From assembly GCA_008671285.1 (NCBI GenBank), contig RPYR01000237.1:1-41592 (forward strand): a stretch of DNA of 41,592 bases, written 5' to 3'. This document shows, piece after piece, positions 16,755 to 25,782 of this stretch. The notes under the pieces were generated by a model. It was not told the DNA's origin. It did no database searches and saw nothing but the letters and a program-made list of their open reading frames with translations. This stretch comes from Collinsella aerofaciens. Lineage in GTDB: Bacteria > Actinomycetota > Coriobacteriia > Coriobacteriales > Coriobacteriaceae. Both the position numbers and the translations under genes were made by a program. The stretch's first letter is position 1. Each line of letters opens with the position of its first letter.

Positions 16755-19327
16755 ATGAAACGACCCCTTTACTACCTGCTCTGCGCGATCGCGTGCACGT
16801 CCATGGTCAGCTCGACGATGCCCGTGGCAGCCATTGCGGAAGCCATGCAGCCTCAGGCAACAGCCGAGCAACAGGCGCAAGACGCCGACACGAGCAGCGA
16901 CACAGACAAGGCCGAAGACGGCACCAACACAAATGCGACAGCAGATACCGTAGAGGACAGCACCGCAACATCCACCGGCACCAGCGCAGTCAACACGGAA
17001 AGCGCTGGCGGCACACCGCCGCTAACGCCGCAGACGCCGCCACCCCCGACACCACCGCCGCAACCGGCACGGCCACCACAGCACCCGCCCCATCCCTCCG
17101 AGCCCAGACCAACCCCACGCCCGAGATCATCTCCGCCACGTCACAAACCGGCTACGCCCACTCTGCCACGGCAACCCAAAACGGCGTCACCTTTACCGTC
17201 TCGTGGAACGACGCCCCCGCGGGCGCCGCGACGACCTTCCACGTAACCCAGGCCAACGGCTCGTCCCAGGCCAAGGCGCGCATGGACGTGCCCACCTATT
17301 GGGACGGCGACAGCCATGAGAGCGTCTGCGACCCGTCGCGCCCGGCATGGGCCAGCTACTACAGCCTGGGCACCGCGGGCCACGACTTTACCTTTGACTT
17401 CACAGCATCGGGCACATACCGCATCTACTTCTACTTTATGGACAACGACAGAAACGACCCCCAAAACGACAAGGGGATCTACTACCTGCGCACCACGGCG
17501 GAGGTGACCGTAAACGACGCCGCCCGCCCGAGCGTCACGCAGATCGTCAACGACGCCGTGGACCTGTGCAGGCAAGAGACAAACGGCTCGGAATACGACA
17601 TGGCGCTATGGCTCCACGACTGGACGCTCGACCAGCTGGAGTACGACCACAACCTCAACTGGTGCTCGGCCGAAAGCGGCCTCACGCGCCACCAGGGCAC
17701 CTGCGAGAGCTACCAGCGCATCTACTCCAAGCTCCTTGACGCCGCGGGCATCGTCAACGGCCGCATCACCGGCAACGGCCACACCTGGAACGCCGTAAAG
17801 ATCGACAACAAATGGTGCCAGATGGACCTAACTTGGGACGACACCAGCGACAACTGGTACGGAGACCTGGACCAGCGCCATCTGTACTTTGGCCTGACCG
17901 ACGAGCTCATGGCAATCGCCCACTCCGACCACACGGCTAACTACCAAAAGGGCGACTACGCCTACCGCTCGACAGATCTATCCAACAATTACTTTGTGCG
18001 AAACGGCAAGGCCGATGAATGGGCAGAAAAGTATGCCGACCGCATTCAACAGCACTTGGATGCCAAGGAAGAGAGCTTTTCCATCGATGCCGACAACCAG
18101 TCCTTCCCGCCGAGCATCTCGGGGATTCAGAACTGGATTGTTGCTTATGCTATGAATCAGAGGGAGTGGAAGAACGACAACGCCAAGGTAAATCTCACCG
18201 CGACTTCCAGCGTTACCACCGAATCGAGCAGCAAATGGGCCGCATTCTACGACTTTGAAGCCAAATACGCGTCAACAACACCCAAAAGCTGGCGACTAGA
18301 GAATAGCATCTGGTATTACCTTAACGCTGACGGATCGTACGCAACCGGCTGGCAAACAATCGACGGCACTCGCTACTACTTTGAAGATAGTGGCGCCATG
18401 GCAACCGGCTGGACTGAAATCGGCGGAAAGCGCCACCTCCTCACGAGCTCGGGCAGGCCGGCCGCAAAGGGCTGGTTACTACTCAACGGCACCTGGTACT
18501 ACGTAATCGACGACGGCGAGGTTGCAACCGGATGGCGCAAAGTCAATAACGCATGGTACCTGTTCGACGACAAGGGCGAGATGGCGACGGGCTGGCGGGA
18601 GGTGTCCGGGAAGTTATACTATCTGGCCGATTCAGGAAAGCTGGCATCACCCCGCTGGCTCCTTCTAGGCGGAACTTGGTTCTACTTCGAGGACGACGGG
18701 TCGGCCGCAACCGGCTGGCAAACAATCGACGGCGCACGTTATTACTTTGAAGACAACGGCGCCATGGCAACCGGCTGGAAGGAACTAGACGGGAAGCGTC
18801 ACCTCCTCACGAACTCAGGCAGGCCTGCCGCCAAGGGTTGGCTGCGGCTTGACGGCATCTGGTACTACGTAGTCAATGATGGCGAGGTCGCAACAGGTTG
18901 GCGCAAAGTAAACAACTCCTGGTATCTATTCAATAATAAAGGCGAAATGTTGACAGGCTGGCAGGAGCTGTCCGAGAAGCGGTACTATCTGGCCGATTCA
19001 GGAAAACTTGTCGCACCCGGCTGGCTGCTGCTGGATGGAACTTGGTTCTACATCGAGGATGACGGCTCGGCCGCAACCGGCTGGCGAGAAGTCAACGGAG
19101 CAAGGTATCTGCTCGGAAAAGACGGATCCATGTTAACCGGATGGCAGGAAATGTCAGGAAAGCGCTACTACCTCACAGAATCCGGAAGATTTGCCCCATC
19201 CGGATGGATGCAGCTTGAGGGTGTCTGGTATTTCGTCCAAGCCGATGGATCGGTCGCAACCGATTGCTGGATAGGCTCCTATTACGTAGATAAAACCGGG
19301 AAATGGATTCCAGCTGCTCAAAAATGA
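16755..19327 (+). CDS. Secreted choline/cell-wall-binding protein with transglutaminase-like domain (frameshifted)
   Basis: ATG 16755 (after GAGAGG) opens a signal peptide (MKRPLYYLLCAIACTSMVSS...VAAIAEA) and a Thr/Ala-rich linker. Near 17012-17016 the coding sense moves to another frame (TAANAADAATPDTTAATG onward), which runs to 19327. A two-base excess in GGCACACCGCC (an extra CA) explains the shift. The main frame holds a transglutaminase-like domain with Cys (GTCESYQRIY), His (GHTWNAV) and Asp (DLTWDD). About 340 residues of CW-binding/choline-binding-type repeats follow (GW...G-RYYF...GAMATGW), ending KTGKWIPAAQK. The gene sits beside choline-phosphate genes, which supports choline binding. 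As it stands the secreted product would be truncated unless the frame is restored; a sequencing error cannot be excluded. Confidence 0.8.
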
Positions 19328-19352
19328 CAGCATAAAGTGCCAATTTGCTCAA

Positions 19353-19444
19353 TTTGTTCGGAAATACTTTACAAAAATGTGAATTCGAACAAATTCAATT
19401 CCATTTGTTCGGTTTTAGTCTATTATTTCAAATTGCCGAACAAA
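19353..19444. promoter_or_regulatory. Two inverted operator pairs at the lic promoter
   Basis: TTTGTTCGG (19353-19361) is inversely paired with TCGAACAAA (19385-19393), and TTTGTTCGG (19404-19412) with CCGAACAAA (19436-19444). Both gaps are exactly 23 bases, and the two 41-bp units are 51 bp apart. The likely promoter (TTCCAT 19399-19404, 16-base spacer, TATTAT 19421-19426) lies among them, and the last half-site abuts the ribosome binding site. The arrangement implies repression by a dimeric or tetrameric winged-helix protein, possibly the one encoded immediately downstream. Confidence 0.75.
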
Positions 19445-19454
19445 GGAGTAATTC

Positions 19455-21230
19455 ATGCAGCTAACCCATAAGCAGTTCAACGCACTATATGCCCTGAGCA
19501 AGCATCCGGGCATTACGCAGAGGGACCTCGCCGATCAATGCGGCATTGGCCTCGCGACCGCAAATGCCGCCGTCAAGGACCTCTCGGAAGCCGGACTCAT
19601 TGAGGGCGCCCGCCTCACGCCCAAGGGCATGGCCGCGCTAAAACCCTACGCCGTAGACAATGCCGTCATCCTCGCGGCTGGTCTTTCCAGTCGCTTCGCC
19701 CCCATCTCCTATGAGCGTCCCAAGGGCCTTCTCAAGGTTCGTGGCGAAGTCCTCATCGAGCGCCAGATCGAGCAGCTTCACGAGGCGGGAATCCTCGACA
19801 TCGTCGTGGTCGTCGGCTACAAGAAAGAGTCCTTCTACTATCTCGAAGACAAGTACGGCGTGAACATCGTCGTCAACCGTGCCTACGCCGAACGCAACAA
19901 CAACTCCTCGCTCATGCTCGTGCGAGAGCTGCTCGGAAACACCTATATATGCTCCTCGGATAATTACTTTGAGGAAAACCCCTTCACCGACCATGTGTGG
20001 AAGGCCTATTATTCAGCCGAGTACAACCAAGGACAGACACCCGAATGGTGTCTGGAGACGGGCGCTCACGATCGAATCACCAAAGTGACGGTCGGCGGCT
20101 CCGATGCATGGTACATGATCGGCCACGCCTACTTCGACCGCGAGTTCTCCGCTCGCTTCCGCCAGATCCTGGAAAACGAGTACGACCTCCCCCAGACGCA
20201 AGACAAGCTCTGGGAGGATCTCTATGCCGAACACATCGGCGAGCTCGACATGCAGATCCGAAAGTACGACCCGCCCATCATCCATGAGTTTGACTCACTC
20301 GATGAGCTGCGCGATTTCGACCCCCTATTCCTGGAGAATCTCGACTCCGAGATCTTCGACAACATCGTTGCGGTTCTTGGATGCGACAAGTCCGAAATCA
20401 GAAATGTCTACCCGCTCAAGCAGGGACTTACCAACCTCAGCTGCCACTTTACGACCGATGACGGCGAATGGGTCTACCGCCATCCCGGCGTGGGCACCGA
20501 GCTCCTCGTGGACCGCAAGGCAGAAAAAACCGCGCTGGAGACGGCGCGAAATCTCGGCCTCGACTCCACCTTCGTGTTCGAGAACCCCCGTCGCGGCTGG
20601 AAAGTCTCCCGTTTCGTGACGAACTGCAGGAACCTCGATGCACACGACGATGCCCAGCTTGCACAGGCCATGCAGATGGCGCGCAGGCTCCATGAGAGCG
20701 GTGCGCAAGTCGAGCGTGCATTCAGCTTTTACGAGGAGGGCAAAGGCTACGAGCGGGCCATCTTAGAACGCGGGCGCATCGATGTGCAGGACTGGCCCGA
20801 GATGGAAGCGCAGGCAACGAAGCTCAACGACATGCTTGTCGCCGATGGGGGCGATCCCGTCCTGTGCCACAACGACTTCTTCGGCCTCAACTTCCTCGTC
20901 AGCGAAGATGGCCATATCGACCTCATCGATTGGGAATACGCCGGCATGAGCGACTATGCCAATGACTTCGGGACGTTCTGCGTCTGCGAGCAGCTCTCCG
21001 AGGACGAGATGCGCAGCGCACTCACCCACTACTTCGGCCGCACGCCCACCGACGCGGAATGGCGCCATAACTTGGGCCAGGTCGGCATGGCGGGCTGGTG
21101 CTGGTACGCCTGGGCCCTGTTAAAGGAAGCCGAGGGCGACAATGTCGGCGAGTGGTCCCACATCTACTACCGCTACGGCAAGACCTACCTCAAGAAGGCC
21201 CTTGAGCTATACGAGAAGTCCGGTAAGTAA
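19455..21230 (+). CDS. licC/licA fusion: wHTH - phosphocholine cytidylyltransferase (LicC) - choline kinase (LicA) fusion
   Basis: 591 residues in three parts. Residues 1-65 are a MarR-like winged helix (LTHKQFNALYALSKHPGITQ...GLATANAAVKDLSEAGLIEG...LTPKG). Residues about 69-300 are a nucleotidyltransferase with LAAGLSSRF and ERPKGLLKV, the LicC-type site that makes CDP-choline from CTP and phosphocholine. Residues about 310-590 are a choline/ethanolamine kinase with Brenner-type motifs LCHNDFFGLNFL (near 470) and LIDWEYAGMSDYANDFG. The protein can thus perform both cytoplasmic activation steps of imported choline and probably bind DNA. The four operator half-sites just upstream make it a candidate autoregulator. 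It precedes a LicB permease by about 40 bases. Ethanolamine as an alternative substrate cannot be excluded. Confidence 0.9.
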   Translation: MQLTHKQFNALYALSKHPGITQRDLADQCGIGLATANAAVKDLSEAGLIEGARLTPKGMAALKPYAVDNAVILAAGLSSRFAPISYERPKGLLKVRGEVLIERQIEQLHEAGILDIVVVVGYKKESFYYLEDKYGVNIVVNRAYAERNNNSSLMLVRELLGNTYICSSDNYFEENPFTDHVWKAYYSAEYNQGQTPEWCLETGAHDRITKVTVGGSDAWYMIGHAYFDREFSARFRQILENEYDLPQTQDKLWEDLYAEHIGELDMQIRKYDPPIIHEFDSLDELRDFDPLFLENLDSEIFDNIVAVLGCDKSEIRNVYPLKQGLTNLSCHFTTDDGEWVYRHPGVGTELLVDRKAEKTALETARNLGLDSTFVFENPRRGWKVSRFVTNCRNLDAHDDAQLAQAMQMARRLHESGAQVERAFSFYEEGKGYERAILERGRIDVQDWPEMEAQATKLNDMLVADGGDPVLCHNDFFGLNFLVSEDGHIDLIDWEYAGMSDYANDFGTFCVCEQLSEDEMRSALTHYFGRTPTDAEWRHNLGQVGMAGWCWYAWALLKEAEGDNVGEWSHIYYRYGKTYLKKALELYEKSGK

Positions 21231-21271
21231 GTAAACCAGTCACTTTGGCAAACAAGAAAAGAGAAGAAACT

Positions 21272-22213
21272 ATGCATTACGGCATACTCAGCGGTGCTCT
21301 TTGGGCACTGGACACTACTGTGCTCTCGATAGCCCTCGCGATGTCCCCGTTTTCCGATGGAACCGCAGCCGCCATCGCCTTCGCCGCGATCGTGAGCTCC
21401 GCATTCCACGACATCCTCTGCGCCCTCTGGATGACGATCTATTCCGCCATCAAGGGTCAACTCGGAAAGGCCCTGGCTGCAATTAAAACCCGAGACGGCT
21501 TGGTCGTGGCAGTCGGCGCCTTGCTGGGCGGCCCCATCGGCATGAGTGGCTACGTAATGGCCATCAATCTCATCGGCCCTTCCTATACGGCAGTCATCTC
21601 AGCCTTCTATCCGGCATTCGGAACGTTGCTCGCCGCGATAGTCCTCAAGGAGAAGGTAACCGTCCCGCGCATGGTTGCGCTGGCGGCGGCGCTCCTTGGC
21701 ATTATCGGAATGAGCGCGGGCGCACTCGGTTCTGACGCAATGACCAACCCCGTACTCGGCATAGCCTGCGCGCTCCTGTGCGTCGTCGGCTGGGGTTCCG
21801 AAGCGGTGTTCTGCGCCTGGGGCATGAAGGGCGATAGCGTCGACGACGAAACCGCGCTGCAGATCAGGGAGATGACTTCCGGCCTTGTCTACGCCTTGAT
21901 CGTTCTCCCAGTATTCGGAGCATGGGGCTTTGCCGCACAGGCGGCGCCCACCATGGCGACGGGCACCGTCGCCCTTTCGGCACTCGCCGGCGTGGCATCG
22001 TACCTCTTCTACTACAAGGCCATCTCCAAGATCGGCGCGGCAAGAGGCATGGCACTCAATATTTCCTACTCAGCTTGGGCGGTCATCCTGGGAATTGCCC
22101 TCGGCAATGTCCCCGAGCCTCTCGAGATCGGCTGCTGCGTTCTCATTCTCGCGGGCACCGTTCTTGCCGCCTGTGACTGGAAAGAGCTGTTCGGGAAGAC
22201 GGCAGCTCGTTAG
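21272..22213 (+). CDS. licB: LicB-like choline permease (DMT/EamA family)
   Basis: About 313 residues with 10 predicted membrane segments in two EamA-like halves (GILSGALWALDTTVLSIAL; AINLIGPSYTAVISAFYPAF; then ALLCVVGWGSEAVFCAWGM; KIGAARGMALNISYSAWAV). These are typical of LicB, the high-affinity choline transporter of lic loci. The likely start is ATG 21272 (MHYGILSGALW), which fits the family N-terminus; an upstream in-frame start at 21245 would add nine charged residues. It is in an operon with the licC/licA fusion and supplies choline for phosphocholine transfer by LicD (29737-30609). Confidence 0.85.
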   Translation: MHYGILSGALWALDTTVLSIALAMSPFSDGTAAAIAFAAIVSSAFHDILCALWMTIYSAIKGQLGKALAAIKTRDGLVVAVGALLGGPIGMSGYVMAINLIGPSYTAVISAFYPAFGTLLAAIVLKEKVTVPRMVALAAALLGIIGMSAGALGSDAMTNPVLGIACALLCVVGWGSEAVFCAWGMKGDSVDDETALQIREMTSGLVYALIVLPVFGAWGFAAQAAPTMATGTVALSALAGVASYLFYYKAISKIGAARGMALNISYSAWAVILGIALGNVPEPLEIGCCVLILAGTVLAACDWKELFGKTAAR

Positions 22214-22237
22214 ATTCTGCGCAGTACAGCTACTTAG

Positions 22238-22381
22238 AAGTCGTTCACTTCGTTGTATGGTGTTGCCATCACGCTAATCTCGATGGGTCAGACTTTGCTG
22301 GTGGTCGGCCTGTTCTGGGTAGGTTCCCTTGTGGACATAATCGAGATGAATGCAAGGGATCCTTCTGTCAGTCGCCTTTAG
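22238..22381 (+). pseudogene. C-terminal remnant of a membrane protein
   Basis: 47 codons after a stop, without start codon or RBS. It reads SLYGVAITLISMGQTLLVVG, LFWVGSLVDIIEMNARDPSV, SRL-stop. It is hydrophobic, protein-like and ends naturally. It looks like the last transmembrane segments of a lost transporter or polymer export protein. The family is not identified. Confidence 0.35.
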
Positions 22382-22392
22382 AGAGGGCTCAT

Positions 22393-22437
22393 AAATAAAT
22401 GGGGTGTGTTGGAAATTTCAACACACCCCATTTATTT
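22393..22437. terminator. Bidirectional terminator between the lic and polysaccharide operons
   Basis: Perfect 19-bp inverted repeat (22393-22411 with 22419-22437) around a 7-base loop. It has a GGGGTGTGTTG core and AAATAAAT/ATTTATTT outer arms, so U-rich tracts follow the stem on both strands. It separates licB (+) from the end of the minus-strand polysaccharide operon. Confidence 0.8.
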
Positions 22438-22525
22438 GAGGACTAAAGAGTCGCCAAGGCACTTCGCCACGTCGCGTCCAAATGGTCAAATTATCCATGT
22501 AAGGAACCAGTGCAAAATCGCCCTT

Positions 22526-22726
22526 CTATTTCATGTTCGAACACACCAAAGACACGAAAAAGAAGGGCGACATGCATGCAATTTTGAAACCAAGTTTAAT
22601 AAAAGCCTCGATGATGCTGAAGGCGGTCACAAATAGCCCGAAGGCCAGCACCAAATGTTTACTATCAGTTTCGATCCTTCCGGCAATGCACACAGCAAAC
22701 TCGAACCCATTCGGATGCTGAGCCAT
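22526..22726 (-). CDS. Possible small membrane protein, or remnant, at the end of the polysaccharide operon
   Basis: A 66-residue frame (MAQHPNGFEFAVCIAGRIET...HLVLAFGLFVTAFSIIEAFI...) with one strong and one weaker hydrophobic segment. No ribosome binding site precedes the ATG. The same frame is open back to the stop codon of the SDR gene, where the sequence still looks protein-like (ELRDLDVSYIRRN). It may be the remnant of a larger protein rather than a real small gene. Confidence 0.3.
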   Translation of the reverse strand: MAQHPNGFEFAVCIAGRIETDSKHLVLAFGLFVTAFSIIEAFIKLGFKIACMSPFFFVSLVCSNMK

Positions 22727-22771
22727 ATTGCGCCGAATATAAGAAACGTCTAGATCTCGCAGCTCACAAGA

Positions 22772-23812
22772 TTAATCTTGCTCGCGTAAATAAGCACCCA
22801 ACTCGGCAAAAGAATCCGCTAGGCCGGTCTTGGGTTCCCAACCTAGCCCACGCAATCGTGCAGAAGATAGACGCAAATGCACATCAGGTGCATAACCGGC
22901 AGAGTTTGACTCGTCAACATCAATTACAACATTACATTTATCGCCACCAAGAATGTCACTTGCCAGCTCAGCTACAAATCGAATAGTGCCGTGAGATTCC
23001 TCATTGGCAATGTTGTAGGAAAGACCAGCCTCCCCACGCGCGAGTAAAGTTAAAAGCCCCGCCACACAGTCGATTGTATTTACATAATTACCCTCAGATA
23101 GACCATGAGTCCTCAAAACGATACTTTCATCGCGCATGGCAGAGCGGGCAAACTGAGCAAACGCTCTATTCTCACCTGGCAAGACACCCGCCCCAAAAGT
23201 CTGTGCCAAACGAGCGCTAAGGGCCTGAACGCCATGCTGAGCCGCATAAGCTGAACATAGACACTCGCACATACGCTTTGACTCCGGATAGCAGCTGCGA
23301 GGAGCTGTAAGGTCTATCCAACCCAATGCAGATTCGTCTGCCACTTCCCCGTCAGGCAACGTACCGTAAACCTCCATCGATGAAACATACACCATACGCG
23401 CGCCCGATCTACGAGCGATCTCTAGCATGGCTTCCGTTCCTCGTAGCGACATCAGGGCGACATCTGCAGGACACTGCACCATTACCTTCGATTTAGTGAC
23501 CGCAGCAGCATGAAGGATGAAATCGGCAGCATCGATACTGGGTTCATCTTCAGCAAGGTCGCATCTAACAACCTCAAGTTTCCCAAGTTCAGAATAGCCC
23601 TGAAGAACAGATGACAATTTAGCATCATCGCGAACTACCGCAACGACTACGCACCCCAGTCCCATACGGTCATCCGCCAGCAAAAGTGCTTTGCAGACAA
23701 GTGAGCCAATGAGCCCCGTGGCCCCGGTCACCGCGATCGTCTTATTTCTGAAAGGTTCGTACAAACTCTCATCAATTCCGGCCAGCAAGCCGTCAAGCAG
23801 CTCAGATCTCAT
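22772..23812 (-). CDS. NAD-dependent SDR (extended) reductase/epimerase
   Basis: 346 residues. Rossmann motif TGATGLIG at residues 29-36, catalytic serines in VYVSSMEVYG (141-150), and the YxxxK dyad Tyr175/Lys179 (YPESK). It follows the IspD-like cytidylyltransferase by ten bases, with AGGAGAG before its ATG. Such a cytidylyltransferase/SDR pair in a polysaccharide cluster recalls the Abp1/Abp2 pair of Streptococcus pneumoniae, where a ketopentose phosphate is first linked to CMP and then reduced to a CDP-alditol. By analogy it may reduce a CDP-ketose to CDP-arabinitol or a similar donor for the TagF-like enzyme upstream. A nucleotide-sugar epimerase role is the alternative. It is the last well-supported gene of the operon. 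Confidence 0.75.
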   Translation of the reverse strand: MRSELLDGLLAGIDESLYEPFRNKTIAVTGATGLIGSLVCKALLLADDRMGLGCVVVAVVRDDAKLSSVLQGYSELGKLEVVRCDLAEDEPSIDAADFILHAAAVTKSKVMVQCPADVALMSLRGTEAMLEIARRSGARMVYVSSMEVYGTLPDGEVADESALGWIDLTAPRSCYPESKRMCECLCSAYAAQHGVQALSARLAQTFGAGVLPGENRAFAQFARSAMRDESIVLRTHGLSEGNYVNTIDCVAGLLTLLARGEAGLSYNIANEESHGTIRFVAELASDILGGDKCNVVIDVDESNSAGYAPDVHLRLSSARLRGLGWEPKTGLADSFAELGAYLREQD

Positions 23813-23822
23813 GCATTCTCTC

Positions 23823-24545
23823 CTAGATACCGTAAATCTGTTCGTTCTCGCGGGCGTTCAAGATGGCCTGCAGCGAAAAGAAGTCCCCGGGCGTCGTAAC
23901 CTTTATGTTCTCATCGGGTCCCTCGATGGACGTCAACGCGCATCCCCGTTCGAACATCATAGAAGCTGAATCGATGTAATCGTGCTTTCCAGCGGCATCG
24001 GCATCGCGATGGGCAGCCAATATCTGATCGAGCCAAAAGCTCTGCGGAGCTCTTGCCAACCTAAGGTTGGAGCGATCGGGTATCGAATCCACCGCACCGT
24101 CCGCGCCTTCGACGAGCACCGTCTCCTTGGCTCGCACACAAGTCACGGCAGAGCCCGTTGCCTCTACAGACTTAATATTATCGGTAATCAACTGCGCATT
24201 AATAAGCGGACGCACCCCATCATGAATGAGCACTACGGAGCGCTTTCCATCGGCAATCTTCTCGGCCGCCAATAAGCCCTGGAAAATGGATTCCTGCCCG
24301 GTAGAACCGCCCGGCACCACTGCGACAACCTTCGTCATATGGCTTGCGTTCAACAACCCGCGGCAATAATCCAACCATTCTGCACCGCTCACAACAACAA
24401 TCGCATCGATCATGGGGTGTTCTTGAAAGTGCCGAACTGTGCGCACAATAATAGGCACGCCATGAATGCAAAGAAACTGCTTCGGCAGATCTTTTGAATG
24501 CATGCGCGAACCCACGCCGCCCGCAAAAATAACCGCGATATTCAT
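23823..24545 (-). CDS. IspD/TarI-like cytidylyltransferase
   Basis: 240 residues from ATG 24545 (MNIAVIFAGGVGSRM), four bases after the upstream stop, with GGGTGAG as a coupled ribosome binding site. The CTP-binding signature FAGGVGSRM...LPKQFL is complete, as are VIPGGSTGQESI-like (VVPGGSTGQESIFQGL), LIHDGVRPL and IKVTTPGDF near the C-terminus. These mark the IspD/TarI family. Its place between a TagF-like polymerase and an SDR argues for activating a sugar or alditol phosphate with CTP for the wall polymer, rather than for isoprenoid synthesis. Whether the substrate is ribitol, xylulose or another phosphate cannot be told from sequence. Confidence 0.85.
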   Translation of the reverse strand: MNIAVIFAGGVGSRMHSKDLPKQFLCIHGVPIIVRTVRHFQEHPMIDAIVVVSGAEWLDYCRGLLNASHMTKVVAVVPGGSTGQESIFQGLLAAEKIADGKRSVVLIHDGVRPLINAQLITDNIKSVEATGSAVTCVRAKETVLVEGADGAVDSIPDRSNLRLARAPQSFWLDQILAAHRDADAAGKHDYIDSASMMFERGCALTSIEGPDENIKVTTPGDFFSLQAILNARENEQIYGI

Positions 24546-24549
24546 AGTC

Positions 24550-25773
24550 TCACCCATTGTCTTTCTCATCTTCCGAGAGGATGCCGAGAAAACGCACAAG
24601 CCGTTCGCAGCTTCTCGCGTCGCAATCCCCATAGAATTTACTTCTTAATGCCCTTCGCTCTTCGGAATAGCAATCAGACCCTACGGCCACTTCTCTGATA
24701 AAGCTGCACAAGCCTTCGTAGGTCATGATTTTAGAGCCGGGCATATAGTCCTCCGGATGATTGATAAGCCCGACCTTGTACTCATCTAAATCAGAAAGCA
24801 CAAATGCGAGGGGGCGATTGAGCACCAGGTACTGATACGCAGCACCCGAATAGTCGCTAATTAACGCCGAAGCTTCAAGCATCAAATCATAGTTATCGAA
24901 GGCTGACTTCCTCACAGTGTCACCAGTGAGCAATACAACATTTCCCAATTTGTCTAAACCAATAGAAGACACGTCTTGTTTCGGATGGAGCTTGACAACG
25001 AGTACCATATTGAGCTTCGCTAAGAGCTCATTCAAATCGATAAGACGGCTCTCGCTATCAATCAGCGGTACACCATAAGGGAGAATTGCATTGGAATCTT
25101 CCCTGCCATAAGCGACCCCTTTTCGAAACGTAGGCATCCAAAGGATAACTTTCTTGGCAGAATGCGTATTAGACGCGTAACCACTAGTGTGCCTTCCGCT
25201 AAAAAGTCTATCAAGATCGGGATAACCCAGATGAAGAATTTCGGTACTCTCGGCATCGATGCCACACTCATCGATGAAATAGTCATCCATCTCGGGGGTC
25301 AAGCCAAGTACATAGTCAACTGAGGGAGAAACCTCCACTAAGCCCTTAGTCTCCTTCAAAGAAAACGCAGCGTGCGTCATATACACAGATACTTGATCTT
25401 CGCGGACCTTATCCGCTACAGTGCAATCCGCCGTCAGCCACTTGGCCGTACAGATTGCCCATGCCTTCTTCCAGCTCGGGCCGTACACAGACACACAGCT
25501 CACGTTCTTGGGAAGATGAGCCGGAGCGTCGTGGTACAAGCGCCACACGATTTTGATTCGATCGTTGTATCCGTTCTCGATAAGCCAGTCGTAAAGAGCC
25601 CCGCCGTTACAGTCAAAGTCGTTGTGACTCTCAATAACAATCTTGTTCTCGAGCGTTCGCCCGCGCGTCAGCAACGCGACAATCGACACCTGTATCTTTG
25701 GCAGTTTGAACAGCCAAATTACCTGCAAGGCCCTGCGGAGGCCTTTCTCTTTCAGATATGTTAAGGGGTTCAT
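24550..25773 (-). CDS. TagB/TagF-type CDP-alditol phosphotransferase
   Basis: 407 residues of the Glyphos_transf family, which transfers glycerol- or ribitol-phosphate-type units from CDP donors to a lipid-linked acceptor at the inner membrane face. Motifs: ILWMPTFR, VVKLHPKQD, DYSGAAYQYLVLNRPLAFVL..DLDEY and EDYMPGSKI, covering the two histidine/acidic sites known from TagF. The N-terminal half is short compared with bifunctional TagF. The adjacent IspD-like and SDR genes would make its CDP-activated donor. It ends by overlapping the RBS of the cytidylyltransferase. GC is lower than in neighbouring housekeeping genes. Confidence 0.85.
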   Translation of the reverse strand: MNPLTYLKEKGLRRALQVIWLFKLPKIQVSIVALLTRGRTLENKIVIESHNDFDCNGGALYDWLIENGYNDRIKIVWRLYHDAPAHLPKNVSCVSVYGPSWKKAWAICTAKWLTADCTVADKVREDQVSVYMTHAAFSLKETKGLVEVSPSVDYVLGLTPEMDDYFIDECGIDAESTEILHLGYPDLDRLFSGRHTSGYASNTHSAKKVILWMPTFRKGVAYGREDSNAILPYGVPLIDSESRLIDLNELLAKLNMVLVVKLHPKQDVSSIGLDKLGNVVLLTGDTVRKSAFDNYDLMLEASALISDYSGAAYQYLVLNRPLAFVLSDLDEYKVGLINHPEDYMPGSKIMTYEGLCSFIREVAVGSDCYSEERRALRSKFYGDCDARSCERLVRFLGILSEDEKDNG

Positions 25774-25782
25774 TGGCCTAGC

